Source of the DNA: an uncultured Gammaproteobacteria bacterium | Lineage (GTDB): Bacteria > Pseudomonadota > Gammaproteobacteria > Arenicellales > JAANXG01 | Direction: 5' to 3' | Assembly: GCA_947259875.1 (NCBI GenBank) | Contig: CAMYNX010000010.1 | Span: 1 to 52,754 of the forward strand | Length of the DNA stretch: 52,754 bases | Shown here: positions 27,306-36,974 of the stretch, piece after piece | Layout: every line of letters starts with the position of its first letter | How positions within the stretch are numbered: position 1 is the first letter of the stretch | Made by a program: the position numbers and the translations under genes | The notes under the pieces: generated by a model | Told to the model about the DNA's origin: nothing | Database searches by the model: none | What the model saw: only the letters and a program-made list of their open reading frames with translations

Positions 27306-28118
27306 CTACGCCTCCTGGCAGGGCACCGCGGTCAATTCGACCGGCCTTTTGTCGAGACGCGCGGCGGTAAGGCTATTCCCCCAGACACAACCGCTATCCA
27401 GGCAGATCACGTTGCCGATTTGTGCCGCGCCCAAGGTCGACCAATGGCCAAAGATCAACAATTCGCCGCCGTTGCGCGGCCACGCATACCACGGCTCCAG
27501 CGTGGCAGGTTGGGTTCCCGGTGGCCCGGTATACGCGAGATCAATGCGCCCATCATGATCACAATATCGCATGCGCGTGAATACGTTGATGATGAACCGC
27601 AGCCTGTTCCATCCGATTAATGAATCACGCCAGCGGCGCGGCGTGTCTCCATACATGCGGTGCAAAAACGCCACGCTGTCTGCGGACCCGAGCGCGTCTT
27701 CGACCTCGCTGGCGAGCTCCGCTGCCTGCGCGAACGACCACTGTGGCAGCAAGCCAGCGTGGACCATCGACACGTTAAGAACCGGATCTTCTAGGAACAG
27801 CGGGCGGGAACGCAGCCAGGTCAGCAACTCATCGCAATCGTCAGCCTCCAAAACTGGATTCAAGGTATCTCGACTCCGTCGTGGCCGTGCGCCGGCCGCG
27901 ACCGCAAGCAGATTGAGATCGTGATTGCCGAGCACGACCTTGGCAGCGTCTCCGAGCGCCCTCACAAAACGAAGCACCTGCAACGAGTCCGGACCTCGAT
28001 TAACCAGGTCGCCAACAAACCAAAGCTGGTCGTTCTCCGAATCAAAGCGAATCCGGCGCAATAGTGCTTGGAGCGACCGGAAGCATCCCTGCACATCACC
28101 AATCGCATATATCGCCAC
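27306..28118 (-). CDS. apaH: Symmetrical bis(5'-nucleosyl)-tetraphosphatase
   Basis: MAIYAIGDVQGCFRSLQALLRRI, FVGDLVNRGPDSL, VLGNHDLNLLA. Confidence 0.96.
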   Translation of the reverse strand: MAIYAIGDVQGCFRSLQALLRRIRFDSENDQLWFVGDLVNRGPDSLQVLRFVRALGDAAKVVLGNHDLNLLAVAAGARPRRSRDTLNPVLEADDCDELLTWLRSRPLFLEDPVLNVSMVHAGLLPQWSFAQAAELASEVEDALGSADSVAFLHRMYGDTPRRWRDSLIGWNRLRFIINVFTRMRYCDHDGRIDLAYTGPPGTQPATLEPWYAWPRNGGELLIFGHWSTLGAAQIGNVICLDSGCVWGNSLTAARLDKRPVELTAVPCQEA

Positions 28119-28124
28119 GGCCCA

Positions 28125-29081
28125 TCACCTTCGACGCAGCATTTGCGAGACAGTGTGCGTCCCTTTTAGTAGCGCGTCCGCGATCCCCGATTCGCTGGCG
28201 GCATGGCCCGAGTCGGGCACCACGATCAGTTGTGCCTTGGGCCAGGCGCGATGTAATTGAAAGGCATTTTCCAGCGGGCAAACGATGTCATAGCGTCCAT
28301 GTACAATAATCCCAGGAATGTCGGCCAGTCGATAGGCATCACGCAATATTTGGTTCGGAGAAAGAAAACTGTCGTTGATGAAGTAATGCGACTCAAGCCG
28401 GGCAAGACTCAATGCAACGTGGGGGGTGCCGAAGAAATCTTGTGCTGCACCACTGGGTTGCAACGTAACGCAACGCCCCTCCCACAGAGACCATGCCTTT
28501 GCCGCCGCCATGCGCGCGAGCTCGTCATCCCCGGTCAGGCGTTGATAATACGCATGCAGCAGCCTGTCGCGTTCGGATTCTGGAATTGGCGCGATGAAAT
28601 CCTCCCAATAGTCAGGGAAGATCCGGCTGGCGCCTTGTTGATAAAACCAATCGATCTCGTGCCGCCGGCACAGAAAAATCCCTCGCAGAATGAGGGCCAA
28701 CACTCGGCTTGGATGGGCCTCGGCGTATACCAAGCTTAATGTTGATCCCCACGAACCTCCAAACAACACCCACCGTTCGATGCCAAGATGTTCACGGATC
28801 TGCTCAATGTCAGCTACAAGGTGTGGTGTGGTATTGGCTTCTAAGCTCGCATGGGGTCGTGACCTACCCGCGCCACGTTGATCGAACAGCACGATGCGAT
28901 AAATTTCAGGATCAAAAAAGCGGCGATGATACGGTTCACAACCAGCGCCCGGACCGCCATGTAAAAAAAGCACCGGTAGCCCATCAGGATTGCCACACTC
29001 CTCGACATACAGTTCATGAGGTGGGTCTACGGCGAGATGAAAACTCTTGTTCGGCTTAATTTCCGGGAATAGAGAGCGCAT
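28125..29081 (-). CDS. pip: Proline iminopeptidase
   Basis: FLHGGPGAGCEPYHRRFFDPEIYRIVLFDQRGAGRSRPHA, GGSWGSTLSLVYAEAHP. Confidence 0.95.
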   Translation of the reverse strand: MRSLFPEIKPNKSFHLAVDPPHELYVEECGNPDGLPVLFLHGGPGAGCEPYHRRFFDPEIYRIVLFDQRGAGRSRPHASLEANTTPHLVADIEQIREHLGIERWVLFGGSWGSTLSLVYAEAHPSRVLALILRGIFLCRRHEIDWFYQQGASRIFPDYWEDFIAPIPESERDRLLHAYYQRLTGDDELARMAAAKAWSLWEGRCVTLQPSGAAQDFFGTPHVALSLARLESHYFINDSFLSPNQILRDAYRLADIPGIIVHGRYDIVCPLENAFQLHRAWPKAQLIVVPDSGHAASESGIADALLKGTHTVSQMLRRR

Positions 29082-29092
29082 AGGCCAGGACT

Positions 29093-29842
29093 TTACAGAG
29101 ATGGCTCATCCAGCGGCGGTTCGCCGTCAAAAATAAGGTCCAGTCGTTTTTGCCGGTAACTCTCCCGCGAAAATAGATAAGGATCCAACTGTAGATCCAG
29201 TAATCTTGTCGTCCCGAGTAATTGGGATCGGAAATCGATTACATCGATCGCGACCAACGCGATACGTGCCCCTCTTTCGTCCAGCGCCAGCCTGGGGTCG
29301 GTATAGTAGTAGTAAGGCAGCAGCCCAAAGGCATCGCGCACGTTACTGGGACCGAGAAATGGCAACACGACGTATGGCCCGGACGAGATCCCCCAAACTG
29401 CCAGTGTCTGGCCAAAATCTTCCTGATTGCGCTCTACTCCAACTTTGGTGGCGACATCGAAAAGGCCGACGATCCCTAATGTTGAATTAAGTAAAAACCG
29501 GCTGGCATCCGAGATCGCCTGAAGAGGTTTGCCCTGCAACAGGTCGTTGACTACGGTGGTCGGTTCCAGCAGGTTGCGAAAGAAGTTTCCAACGCTGCGC
29601 CGCACAGGTCGTGGGGTTATCCTGCGATATCCCTTTGCGAGCGGTTTGGTGACCACACGATCAACCTTGTCGTTGAATCTGTATACTGTTCGGTTGAACC
29701 CTTCCCACGGATCGTGTCCGTTCACCTGTTCTTGCTCCGCTTCCCCGGTATGTGGGCCTTTATTGGGCAGGGAGGTGCATCCGGCGGCGAAAACTGTCAA
29801 CGATAAAACCACAACCGTTCCGTTCATTAGGTATTGGTACAT
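29093..29842 (-). CDS. mlaA: MlaA/VacJ-family lipoprotein
   Basis: lipobox AAGC; DPWEGFNRTVYRFNDKVD, LEPTTVVNDLLQGK. Confidence 0.94.
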   Translation of the reverse strand: MYQYLMNGTVVVLSLTVFAAGCTSLPNKGPHTGEAEQEQVNGHDPWEGFNRTVYRFNDKVDRVVTKPLAKGYRRITPRPVRRSVGNFFRNLLEPTTVVNDLLQGKPLQAISDASRFLLNSTLGIVGLFDVATKVGVERNQEDFGQTLAVWGISSGPYVVLPFLGPSNVRDAFGLLPYYYYTDPRLALDERGARIALVAIDVIDFRSQLLGTTRLLDLQLDPYLFSRESYRQKRLDLIFDGEPPLDEPSL

Positions 29843-30199
29843 CGATGTATACGAATCGTGGCGTGGCCCCCTAGTGTATCAGTGTTCTGTACTTTGCGTC
29901 TGCTGTAACCCAAGGCCGTTATTACCAAATACGCGCTCGGCGCTGGTACCCGCGCGGACACTTTTCAAGGAGGTGGTAGCTTGCGGGTATGTCGGTTCAG
30001 ATGCTTGATTCCCGGGATGCGGGGACAGGTGAGCAGGGCATGTGTAGCACCTAACCACTGTTGTCGTTACTAGAGTCATCAGCTTAAGATCGAATACTTC
30101 TTTAGGTCGGCGAGGCTACGTCCGTAATTAAAGTTCGCCAAAGCCTGGGCGCCGCATCGCAAACGAGATAAAGTTGCACCTTCGCCAACTAATCGGAGA

Positions 30200-30667
30200 A
30201 TGGTAATGAACTGGGCAGAAGAATCTGAAAAGATTTTAAAAACTTGGGCAGAGACCCAGGAGCAACTATGGAAATCATGGGCACCGCCGGCGACCAGCGA
30301 ATCGCCCGAGGACGCGTGGAATCACGGGTTGGAATTATGGCAACAGTCGATTCGGCAGACCTTGGATGCACAGTCCGAGGCGATGAAGATGTGGGCGAGT
30401 CTAGCCCAACAAGGTGGCGCAACGGCGCCGGAATTCAGCCGATATTTTCCCGCCCTTCAGGACATGTTTGGACAGTGGACAGCAGCACAACAGCAGCTCT
30501 GGAGCCAGTGGGTGGAGACGTTGAAAAGCATCGACCCGGACAAGCTCAATGAGATGTGGCAGGAACAAGGCGGTGAGTTGACACAACAGTTCTCCGAATC
30601 GACCAAGAAGATGCTGGAAGCCCAGCAACAAACAATGGCGCAACTCCTGAAGGCCTTCCAGTCCTAA
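30200..30667 (+). CDS. Trp/Gln-rich helical protein, possibly phasin-/PhaE-like
   Basis: repeated amphipathic segments (EQLWKSWA, QQLWSQWVETLK); no catalytic motif. Confidence 0.7.
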   Translation: MVMNWAEESEKILKTWAETQEQLWKSWAPPATSESPEDAWNHGLELWQQSIRQTLDAQSEAMKMWASLAQQGGATAPEFSRYFPALQDMFGQWTAAQQQLWSQWVETLKSIDPDKLNEMWQEQGGELTQQFSESTKKMLEAQQQTMAQLLKAFQS

Positions 30668-30798
30668 CCTGCGCGTGCGAATAAGATGGCCCGCGGGAAG
30701 AATTAATGGGCAGATCAAAAGCGGTTGTTTGAGAAGCCAGGTAAATCACGTTAGGCGTGCTCCGCGACTCACCCCGCCGCCGGTTTGGCCTTTGTTAA

Positions 30799-30941
30799 AG
30801 CCCCGGGATTGGCGCTTCCCGCGTGTGAGGCGTTCAGCCGCCCGACCCTGCGCTTGTCCCCGCACAGCAGCGCAACCCCGCGCAGCACAAGTCCCTTCGC
30901 CATCATCGGGGCTCCCTCGGGCAATATGCGGCTAGGTGCAA
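30799..30941 (+). repeat. Interspersed structured repeat, copy A (shortened)
   Basis: closing stem AGCCCCG 30799-30805 / CGGGGCT 30907-30913; CGACCCTGCGCTTGTCCCCGCACAGCA core; tail GGGCAATATGCGGCTAGG. Confidence 0.85.
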
Positions 30942-30956
30942 CGTGTGGCACGAGAA

Positions 30957-31520
30957 TCATGGCCGGCCAAGCTTTGCCGACGTATAACCCCACAGGATTC
31001 CCAGTAACAGCCCTGCAGTGTGCGCCATGTTGGCAATATTGCCGACGAGGCCGAGCCAACAGACGACAAACCATCCCAGCATCATAATAACAATGTGCTT
31101 ATGCAGTCCCATGCCGAAACGGGGATTGAATCGGCCCTGCATCCAAAAATATCCCAACAGGCCGAATACCACACCGGACATTCCGCCGAAAGCCGGGCCC
31201 TGATAAAAATATTGCGCGAGGTTAGAGGATACCCCCAGCCCCACCACCATGGTGGCAAGATCCAGCGCGCTCAATCGATTTTCCAGCGCCCCGCCGAGCT
31301 CCCATAGCCAGAGCATATTAAATACAATATGGATAACGCCGATATGTATGAGTACCGGTGTCAACAGGCGCCAGAATTGCCCGGATCTGATTTCCGGCAG
31401 CATAATATCCACGCGCTCGGAAATAAAAAACGGCCGTAACAAATCGATCTTTGCGCCGAATCCCGAGACCAAGGCCAGTATTACACACAGCACGATTAAC
31501 GAAGTGGTAAGTGGGGGCAA
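30957..31520 (-). CDS. Rhomboid-family intramembrane protease
   Basis: GMSGVVFGLLGYFW and MAHTAGLLLGILWGY catalytic motifs; start uncertain (TTG 31520 proposed); upstream ORF extension to 31763 is repeat B. Confidence 0.88.
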   Translation of the reverse strand: MPPLTTSLIVLCVILALVSGFGAKIDLLRPFFISERVDIMLPEIRSGQFWRLLTPVLIHIGVIHIVFNMLWLWELGGALENRLSALDLATMVVGLGVSSNLAQYFYQGPAFGGMSGVVFGLLGYFWMQGRFNPRFGMGLHKHIVIMMLGWFVVCWLGLVGNIANMAHTAGLLLGILWGYTSAKLGRP

Positions 31521-31549
31521 TCTCACGGGTCGTAACGGTGGCAGGCCTA

Positions 31550-31733
31550 GCCCGTATATTGCCCCAAGGATCCCGGCTGATGGCGACGGGACTTGTGCTG
31601 CGCGGAGTTCCCCTGCTGTGCGGGGACAAGCGCAGGGTCGGCTGGACGCCGCGCTGGAACGAAATGCATAGCTGTAGCTATGGGTTGAGTGAAGCGCAAG
31701 TGCAGGCGTTCGCGACCGGGCCAGCGCCGGGAT
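31550..31733 (-). repeat. Interspersed structured repeat, copy B
   Basis: closing stem ATCCCGGC 31570-31577 / GCCGGGAT 31726-31733; same core and tail as copies A and C in reverse orientation. Confidence 0.88.
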
Positions 31734-32077
31734 AGGCCCAGCTCCGGGCACGCAACGTGGCAATGAACATTTGTCGAATTCGTTATTTCAAACAACGTTA
31801 GCTCTTTTCTTTGCTGTCTTGGTGGAATATACGGGCACCAGGGTGAGGTTGACAGCAGCCAGCCGCTGCTCACCATGAATATATTTGTTGTAAACCAGCC
31901 ACGCTAGCAAAAACTCTTTCGAAAGCCAATAATCTTGATAATTGCTTGTTTATCTACGGCGCTAGCTTAAACTTCTTTTCGAGATCCGTTGTTGCTGATT
32001 TTTTATGGCCACGGTATGGCCTCGTGACGGGCCTTGGTGAATCGAGTAGAACATTTCGCTAGATAATTTAATCATAC

Positions 32078-33535
32078 ATGCTTTCACATACAGCGGTTTT
32101 TACACGGCTGGTTCGCGATCACATGGGGCCGGCACCGGTAACGGTACCGGTGGGCACGGCCTGTGAAGATGCGGTGCGCCGCATGCGTGACGCGAAGGCG
32201 GACAGCATCGTCGTTGTCGATGGGGACGGTACCCCGGTGGCGATCGTTACCGAACAGGATGTTGTTCGGCGGTTGACGTTTCGTATTCCGGGCGACACTC
32301 CCGTGGATCAAGTCATGACCGCGCCACTGCAGACTATCCGCGACGACGAGCTTCTGTTTCATGCAATTGCCCAGATGCGGCGTGGACGCCTGCGGCACAT
32401 GCCGGTGGTGGACGCACATGGCGGGGTCGTCGGGGGACTGCAGCTCCACCACGCCTTGGCGATGGCCGCGCAACAAATGGTCAGTCAGATTGACATCCTG
32501 ACCCACTCGAAGACTGTTGAGGGGATGAAGCATACCAAGCAGGCGCAAGTGGAAGTCGCCAAACAGCTCTGTCATGACGCGGTGCCGGCACCGGAAGTGC
32601 AAGCACTAATATCACGGATCAATATCGATCTGTACCGGCGCATAGTCGATCTATGCCTGCGCCAAATGGCAGAAGACGGTTGGGGTGAGCCGCCGGTGGA
32701 TTTCGAAGTCATCGTTATGGGTTCCGGAGGCCGCGGCGAAAGTTTCCTGTATCCGGATCAGGACAACGGCTTTATCTTAGAGGACTATCCCGATGATCAA
32801 CACAAGAACATCGATCCTTGGTTTATAGAGCTTGCAGAACGCATGACCGAAGCCCTGGATCAGGTTGGGTTCGACTACTGTCGCGGTAATGTGATGGCGA
32901 CCAACCCATTGTGGCGAAAAACAATATCGCAATGGCGTGACCAGATCCGTCGTTGGGTGGGCAAGGGTGCCGGCACGGTATTGCGGCTCGCAGACATTTT
33001 TTTCGACTTTGTCCCGGCGCACGGGAAGGGCACCTTAACCGCCCAGCTTCGCACGTTCGTGACCGACGCCGCGCGTCGCCCGTTCTTTTTACGTGAGATG
33101 TACAAGCAAAACGAAGGGCACGAAGTTGCACTCGGTCCGTTTAACCGCTTGTTGATCGACAAGTTAGACGGCCCCAATAAAGGGAAGCTGAATCTGAAAA
33201 TGACCGGCACCTTACCGTTGGTGGGAGCGGTGCGAATTGCCGCATTATTCAATGGTGTTGCGGTAACTTCAACTTTGGGACGTGTTGCCGAGCTGTACGA
33301 ACAAGGGGCGCTGTCTTCCGATGAGCAGGACTATCTTTCCGGCGCGTTCAGACATATCACTAACTTACTGTTTCGTCAGCAGTTACGGGACTATGAGACC
33401 GGAGTAAAAGTCGGTAACCACGTGGCGGTGGACGCGTTATCGAAACGTGAACGAGACATGCTGATAGACGGTTTCAGGGCCATCAAGGAATACCGCAACC
33501 GGTTGCGCACCGCGCTGACCGGCAATGTTTTTTAA
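32078..33535 (+). CDS. CBS-pair domain protein with DUF294/GlnD-like nucleotidyltransferase domain
   Basis: two CBS motifs (DSIVVVDGDGTPVAIVTEQDVVRRL; LRHMPVVDAHGGVVG) and VMGSGGRGESFLYPDQDNGFI. Confidence 0.92.
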   Translation: MLSHTAVFTRLVRDHMGPAPVTVPVGTACEDAVRRMRDAKADSIVVVDGDGTPVAIVTEQDVVRRLTFRIPGDTPVDQVMTAPLQTIRDDELLFHAIAQMRRGRLRHMPVVDAHGGVVGGLQLHHALAMAAQQMVSQIDILTHSKTVEGMKHTKQAQVEVAKQLCHDAVPAPEVQALISRINIDLYRRIVDLCLRQMAEDGWGEPPVDFEVIVMGSGGRGESFLYPDQDNGFILEDYPDDQHKNIDPWFIELAERMTEALDQVGFDYCRGNVMATNPLWRKTISQWRDQIRRWVGKGAGTVLRLADIFFDFVPAHGKGTLTAQLRTFVTDAARRPFFLREMYKQNEGHEVALGPFNRLLIDKLDGPNKGKLNLKMTGTLPLVGAVRIAALFNGVAVTSTLGRVAELYEQGALSSDEQDYLSGAFRHITNLLFRQQLRDYETGVKVGNHVAVDALSKRERDMLIDGFRAIKEYRNRLRTALTGNVF

Positions 33536-33818
33536 CCGCCTGGCAACAACCAATGTCAGCATTTCATGTGCGTCTCTATGCTTGGATCACGGGCCGCAAA
33601 TACTGTCAAAGACGCGCGCGAATCGTGACTTAAGTAGCAAAACCGTGACCCCAAGCAGGTCCACACCCTCTAGCCGATAACCAAATATCATCAAACATCC
33701 TGTTTTGCCCGGGCCTCGCGGGCCGTATACTTAGACCTTGGCGGCACGGCCGCCCGCTGAACAAACCCCGGTGCAAGCCGGATTCGTCACTTAAGCATTT
33801 GACCTAAGGAGAACGGCA

Positions 33819-34034
33819 ATGTCCGAACACTTCAGAGATTACCTTATAGCGCTAGCCGATGATCCCAGCTTGCTTGCGCGATACAAAGCCGACCCAAAGG
33901 ACACCCTTCGGGATGCGGCAATTAGCAACGAAGAACGGCACGCCCTGTTGAGTGGTGATGTAGACCAAATCAAGGCCTTCTTGCAGGGGCAAGACGTGCC
34001 GGAACGAGTAATCGAGCTGATTGCAAAACTTTAG
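33819..34034 (+). CDS. Small helical protein of unknown function
   Basis: 71 aa; YLIALADDPSLLARYKADPKDTLRDAAISNEERHALLSGD pattern; GGAG upstream of ATG. Confidence 0.75.
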   Translation: MSEHFRDYLIALADDPSLLARYKADPKDTLRDAAISNEERHALLSGDVDQIKAFLQGQDVPERVIELIAKL

Positions 34035-34236
34035 ACTGCCACTGCAACCCATTCCGTCACCGCACTGGCAGCGAAGGACGCTGGCGCTAACACTATATCG
34101 GTCTTTTATTTGGGAGGGTGGCTAAGCGTGGGATAATCAAGTCGGGAGTCGCCGCGAGTGTATTCGTTAACCACTCGCGAGTCTGGCTGGCTGCAACGTC
34201 AGGTGTCTCCGTGACCCGTAGACCCAGTTTTTGATT

Positions 34237-34623
34237 ATGTCTGAAGCCATAGGAAGAACGGTGCTGATCGTTGACGATGAGCCCAATATCGTTTTGTCGT
34301 TGGAGTTCCTGATGAAGAAGGCAGGATATTCGGTGGCAACCGCGGCCGATGGTGAAGATGCGCTGGAGCAGATCAAGCACGCCATACCCGATTTGGTGCT
34401 CCTCGACATCAACATTCCCAAGGGCAACGGTTACGAAGTTTGTCAAGCGATTCGCGCCAACCCTGACTGCAAAGAGGTACGGGTAGTGATGTTAACTGCC
34501 AAGGGCCGTGATATAGAGCGTGAGAAAGGGCTCGCGGTGGGAGCAGATGATTACATCACTAAGCCTTTTTCGACCCAAGAGGTGGTTGACCTAGTTCACC
34601 GTTTGCTCCGGCCCGACGCTTAA
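34237..34623 (+). CDS. Single-domain response regulator (CheY-like receiver)
   Basis: VLIVDDEPN, LVLLDINIP, VMLTAKGR, GADDYITKPF. Confidence 0.95.
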   Translation: MSEAIGRTVLIVDDEPNIVLSLEFLMKKAGYSVATAADGEDALEQIKHAIPDLVLLDINIPKGNGYEVCQAIRANPDCKEVRVVMLTAKGRDIEREKGLAVGADDYITKPFSTQEVVDLVHRLLRPDA

Positions 34624-34628
34624 GTCAG

Positions 34629-36731
34629 ATGACTGCACGCAGCAAGTTCTGGTTGCTGCTGGCCACACTCCTGGGCGTGCAACTAATCGTCTTGGTTTGG
34701 GGAGCCTGGTGGCTTGGAAGCCGACCGCAACAAAACATAGCAGCCACAGAAGTTTTTGTTGTGCTTGCCGGGCTCGGCATGGTGCTCGCCACCGCCTTGG
34801 TGGGCGCTTGGTTATTCCTGGATCATTCGTTGCTGCAGACATTGCGGGTACTGCGTCGTGGTGTGGGCATCATTACCCAAACCAACCCACAACACGAGCT
34901 GGAGATCCGCAGCCCCCACTTACTCGATGATCTCCCGGATGCCGTCCATCAGCTGGGTCTGGAGCTAGACCAAGTCAGGACAGAGGTCGCTCAGGCGCTG
35001 ATAAGCGGAGCCAAGCATGCCGAGGAGCAAAAATCTCGCTTGGAGGCGGTGCTGTGTGAGCTCACCGAGGGAGTCCTTGTATGCGACGCACGATGCCGCA
35101 TCATGTTGTACAACCCGGCTGCACAACGCATCCTTCGTAATCATGCGGCGCTGGGATTGGGCCGATCGCTACATGATGTGCTTACTCGCGAGCCGGTGGA
35201 GCACAGCCTTGAAGTGTTGTCGCGGGCCATGGATCAGAACCGGGATGCGAACGAGCCGGAAACCGAGTTCGTCTGTGCCACCGTTGACCAAGAGATATTG
35301 CTGCGCTGCCGGCTGCGTTTGCTGTCAGCGGATTTGGGAATTGAATCGGGTTTCGTCGTCGCCTTCGATGACGTCACCCGCCAAGTTCAGGCCATAGGGC
35401 AGCGCGATGATCTGCTGCGGAAAGTGCTGGAACAGAACCGGGGCTCATTGGCGAATATCCGCGCGGCGGCAGAAAACCTAGTGGCGCATCCGAATATGAA
35501 TGTTGAGACACGCGCCCGGTTTGAGCAAATCATTGCGTATGAAAGCGCGCGACTGAGCGAGCAACTGGATCAAGCCGGGGAGCGTACCCGAGCGCTGGTT
35601 GGAAACGAATGGCTAACGGGCGATTTGTACTCGGCGGATCTGTTAGGCGCCGTGGTACACCGGTTCAAGCGAGACGGTGATATAACGGTGGTAATGACAG
35701 GAGCGCCGTTGTGGCTGCACGGCGACAGTCATTCGCTCATGCTTCTGCTCGAACAATTGATACGTCGAATCCAGACAGTCAGCAACGTGCGGGAGTTTGA
35801 CGTGAACGTGCTGATGGGAGATCGCGGTGTCTATATCGATATCGTGTGGGAGGGCGAGCCTATCAGCGAGTCTGTACTCGCTAAGTGGTCGTCTGAACCG
35901 TTAATGCATGCGGTGGGCGCATTAACGGTCAGTGATGTGATCGACAGGCATGGTGGTCAAATCTGGAGTCAGCGCGCGCGTCGCCGCAACTACTCTCTGG
36001 TACGCGTGCCGGTGCCGGTATCAAGCAAACAATGGGAGCTTCCTCGGGAAAAACTGCCGCCGCGACCGGAGTTTTATGATTTCAGCCTGGCAGGCGAACC
36101 GTCGGACTTAGGGACGCTCGCCGAGCAACCGCTGGACCGTCTCAATTATGTGGTGTTCGACACCGAAACCACGGGCTTGAAACCGTCTGCCGGGGACGAG
36201 ATCGTGTCGATTGCCGGAGTTCGCATCGTCAGGAACCGGATCTTGACATCCGAGACGTTTGAACGGCTGGTGAACCCTAAACGAAACATACCTAAACGCT
36301 CCATCCGTTTCCACGGTATCACCGACGACATGGTCAAAGACAAACCGCCGATCGAAGTTGCCATACCGCAGTTTAAGGAGTTCGTTGGTGATGCCATTTT
36401 AGTGGCACACAATGGAGCGTTTGACATGAAATTTATCCAACTCAAGGAAGCAGAGACCGGATGCCGATTCGATAACCCGATGCTAGATACTTTGTTGCTG
36501 TCGGTGTTTCTGCATGATCACGTGGAAGACCATACCTTGGATGGAATCGCCAATCGACTCGGGGTAGAGATATCCGGCCGCCACACCGCGTTAGGTGATG
36601 CGCTGGTGACCGCAGAAATCTTTCTGCGCCTCTTGGACGTACTGATTGAGCACGGCGTGACTCGCCTGAGCGAGGCACTGGAAGCGTCTGAGCGGGTGGT
36701 CACAATTCGAACCGAACAAGCCCGCTTTTAG
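34629..36731 (+). CDS. Membrane PAS / degenerate histidine-kinase-like protein fused to DEDDh 3'-5' exonuclease
   Basis: N-terminal TMs, PAS-like CRIMLYNPAAQRIL, no phospho-His in DHp-like segment, C-terminal VVFDTETTGL...AHNGAFDMKF...HTALGDALVTAEIF. Confidence 0.9.
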   Translation: MTARSKFWLLLATLLGVQLIVLVWGAWWLGSRPQQNIAATEVFVVLAGLGMVLATALVGAWLFLDHSLLQTLRVLRRGVGIITQTNPQHELEIRSPHLLDDLPDAVHQLGLELDQVRTEVAQALISGAKHAEEQKSRLEAVLCELTEGVLVCDARCRIMLYNPAAQRILRNHAALGLGRSLHDVLTREPVEHSLEVLSRAMDQNRDANEPETEFVCATVDQEILLRCRLRLLSADLGIESGFVVAFDDVTRQVQAIGQRDDLLRKVLEQNRGSLANIRAAAENLVAHPNMNVETRARFEQIIAYESARLSEQLDQAGERTRALVGNEWLTGDLYSADLLGAVVHRFKRDGDITVVMTGAPLWLHGDSHSLMLLLEQLIRRIQTVSNVREFDVNVLMGDRGVYIDIVWEGEPISESVLAKWSSEPLMHAVGALTVSDVIDRHGGQIWSQRARRRNYSLVRVPVPVSSKQWELPREKLPPRPEFYDFSLAGEPSDLGTLAEQPLDRLNYVVFDTETTGLKPSAGDEIVSIAGVRIVRNRILTSETFERLVNPKRNIPKRSIRFHGITDDMVKDKPPIEVAIPQFKEFVGDAILVAHNGAFDMKFIQLKEAETGCRFDNPMLDTLLLSVFLHDHVEDHTLDGIANRLGVEISGRHTALGDALVTAEIFLRLLDVLIEHGVTRLSEALEASERVVTIRTEQARF

Positions 36732-36734
36732 ACG

Positions 36735-36971
36735 ATGCGCAACGGAGGACGACAGACTGACCGCATCATCACGCTGGTGATAGTGGCCGCGCTTGCTTTC
36801 AACTACCCGTTGCTGAGTCTGTTCGGATCGTCAACCCTGATCTTGGGTATACCGGTTTTATATCTGTACTTATTCGTAGCGTGGGCTGTGCTCATCGGTC
36901 TAATGCGTGCGGTAATGATAAACCCGGGACCGAAACGCCGAAAACGCGATCTATCTCAGCGGCGACAATAA
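36735..36971 (+). CDS. Small membrane protein, probable symporter partner
   Basis: two hydrophobic segments, 4-nt spacing to neighbours in operon. Confidence 0.8.
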   Translation: MRNGGRQTDRIITLVIVAALAFNYPLLSLFGSSTLILGIPVLYLYLFVAWAVLIGLMRAVMINPGPKRRKRDLSQRRQ

Positions 36972-36974
36972 GCG

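Noticed and set aside
29843-30199. Possible small gene or RNA in the gap between mlaA and the Trp-rich protein
   Set aside because: No convincing ORF, hairpin-terminator or repeat match was visible; likely an intergenic promoter region.
33690-33740. GGGCCTCGCGGGCC palindrome-like stretch as terminator or regulatory site
   Set aside because: Short GC-rich imperfect inverted repeat without a T-run or known operator consensus.
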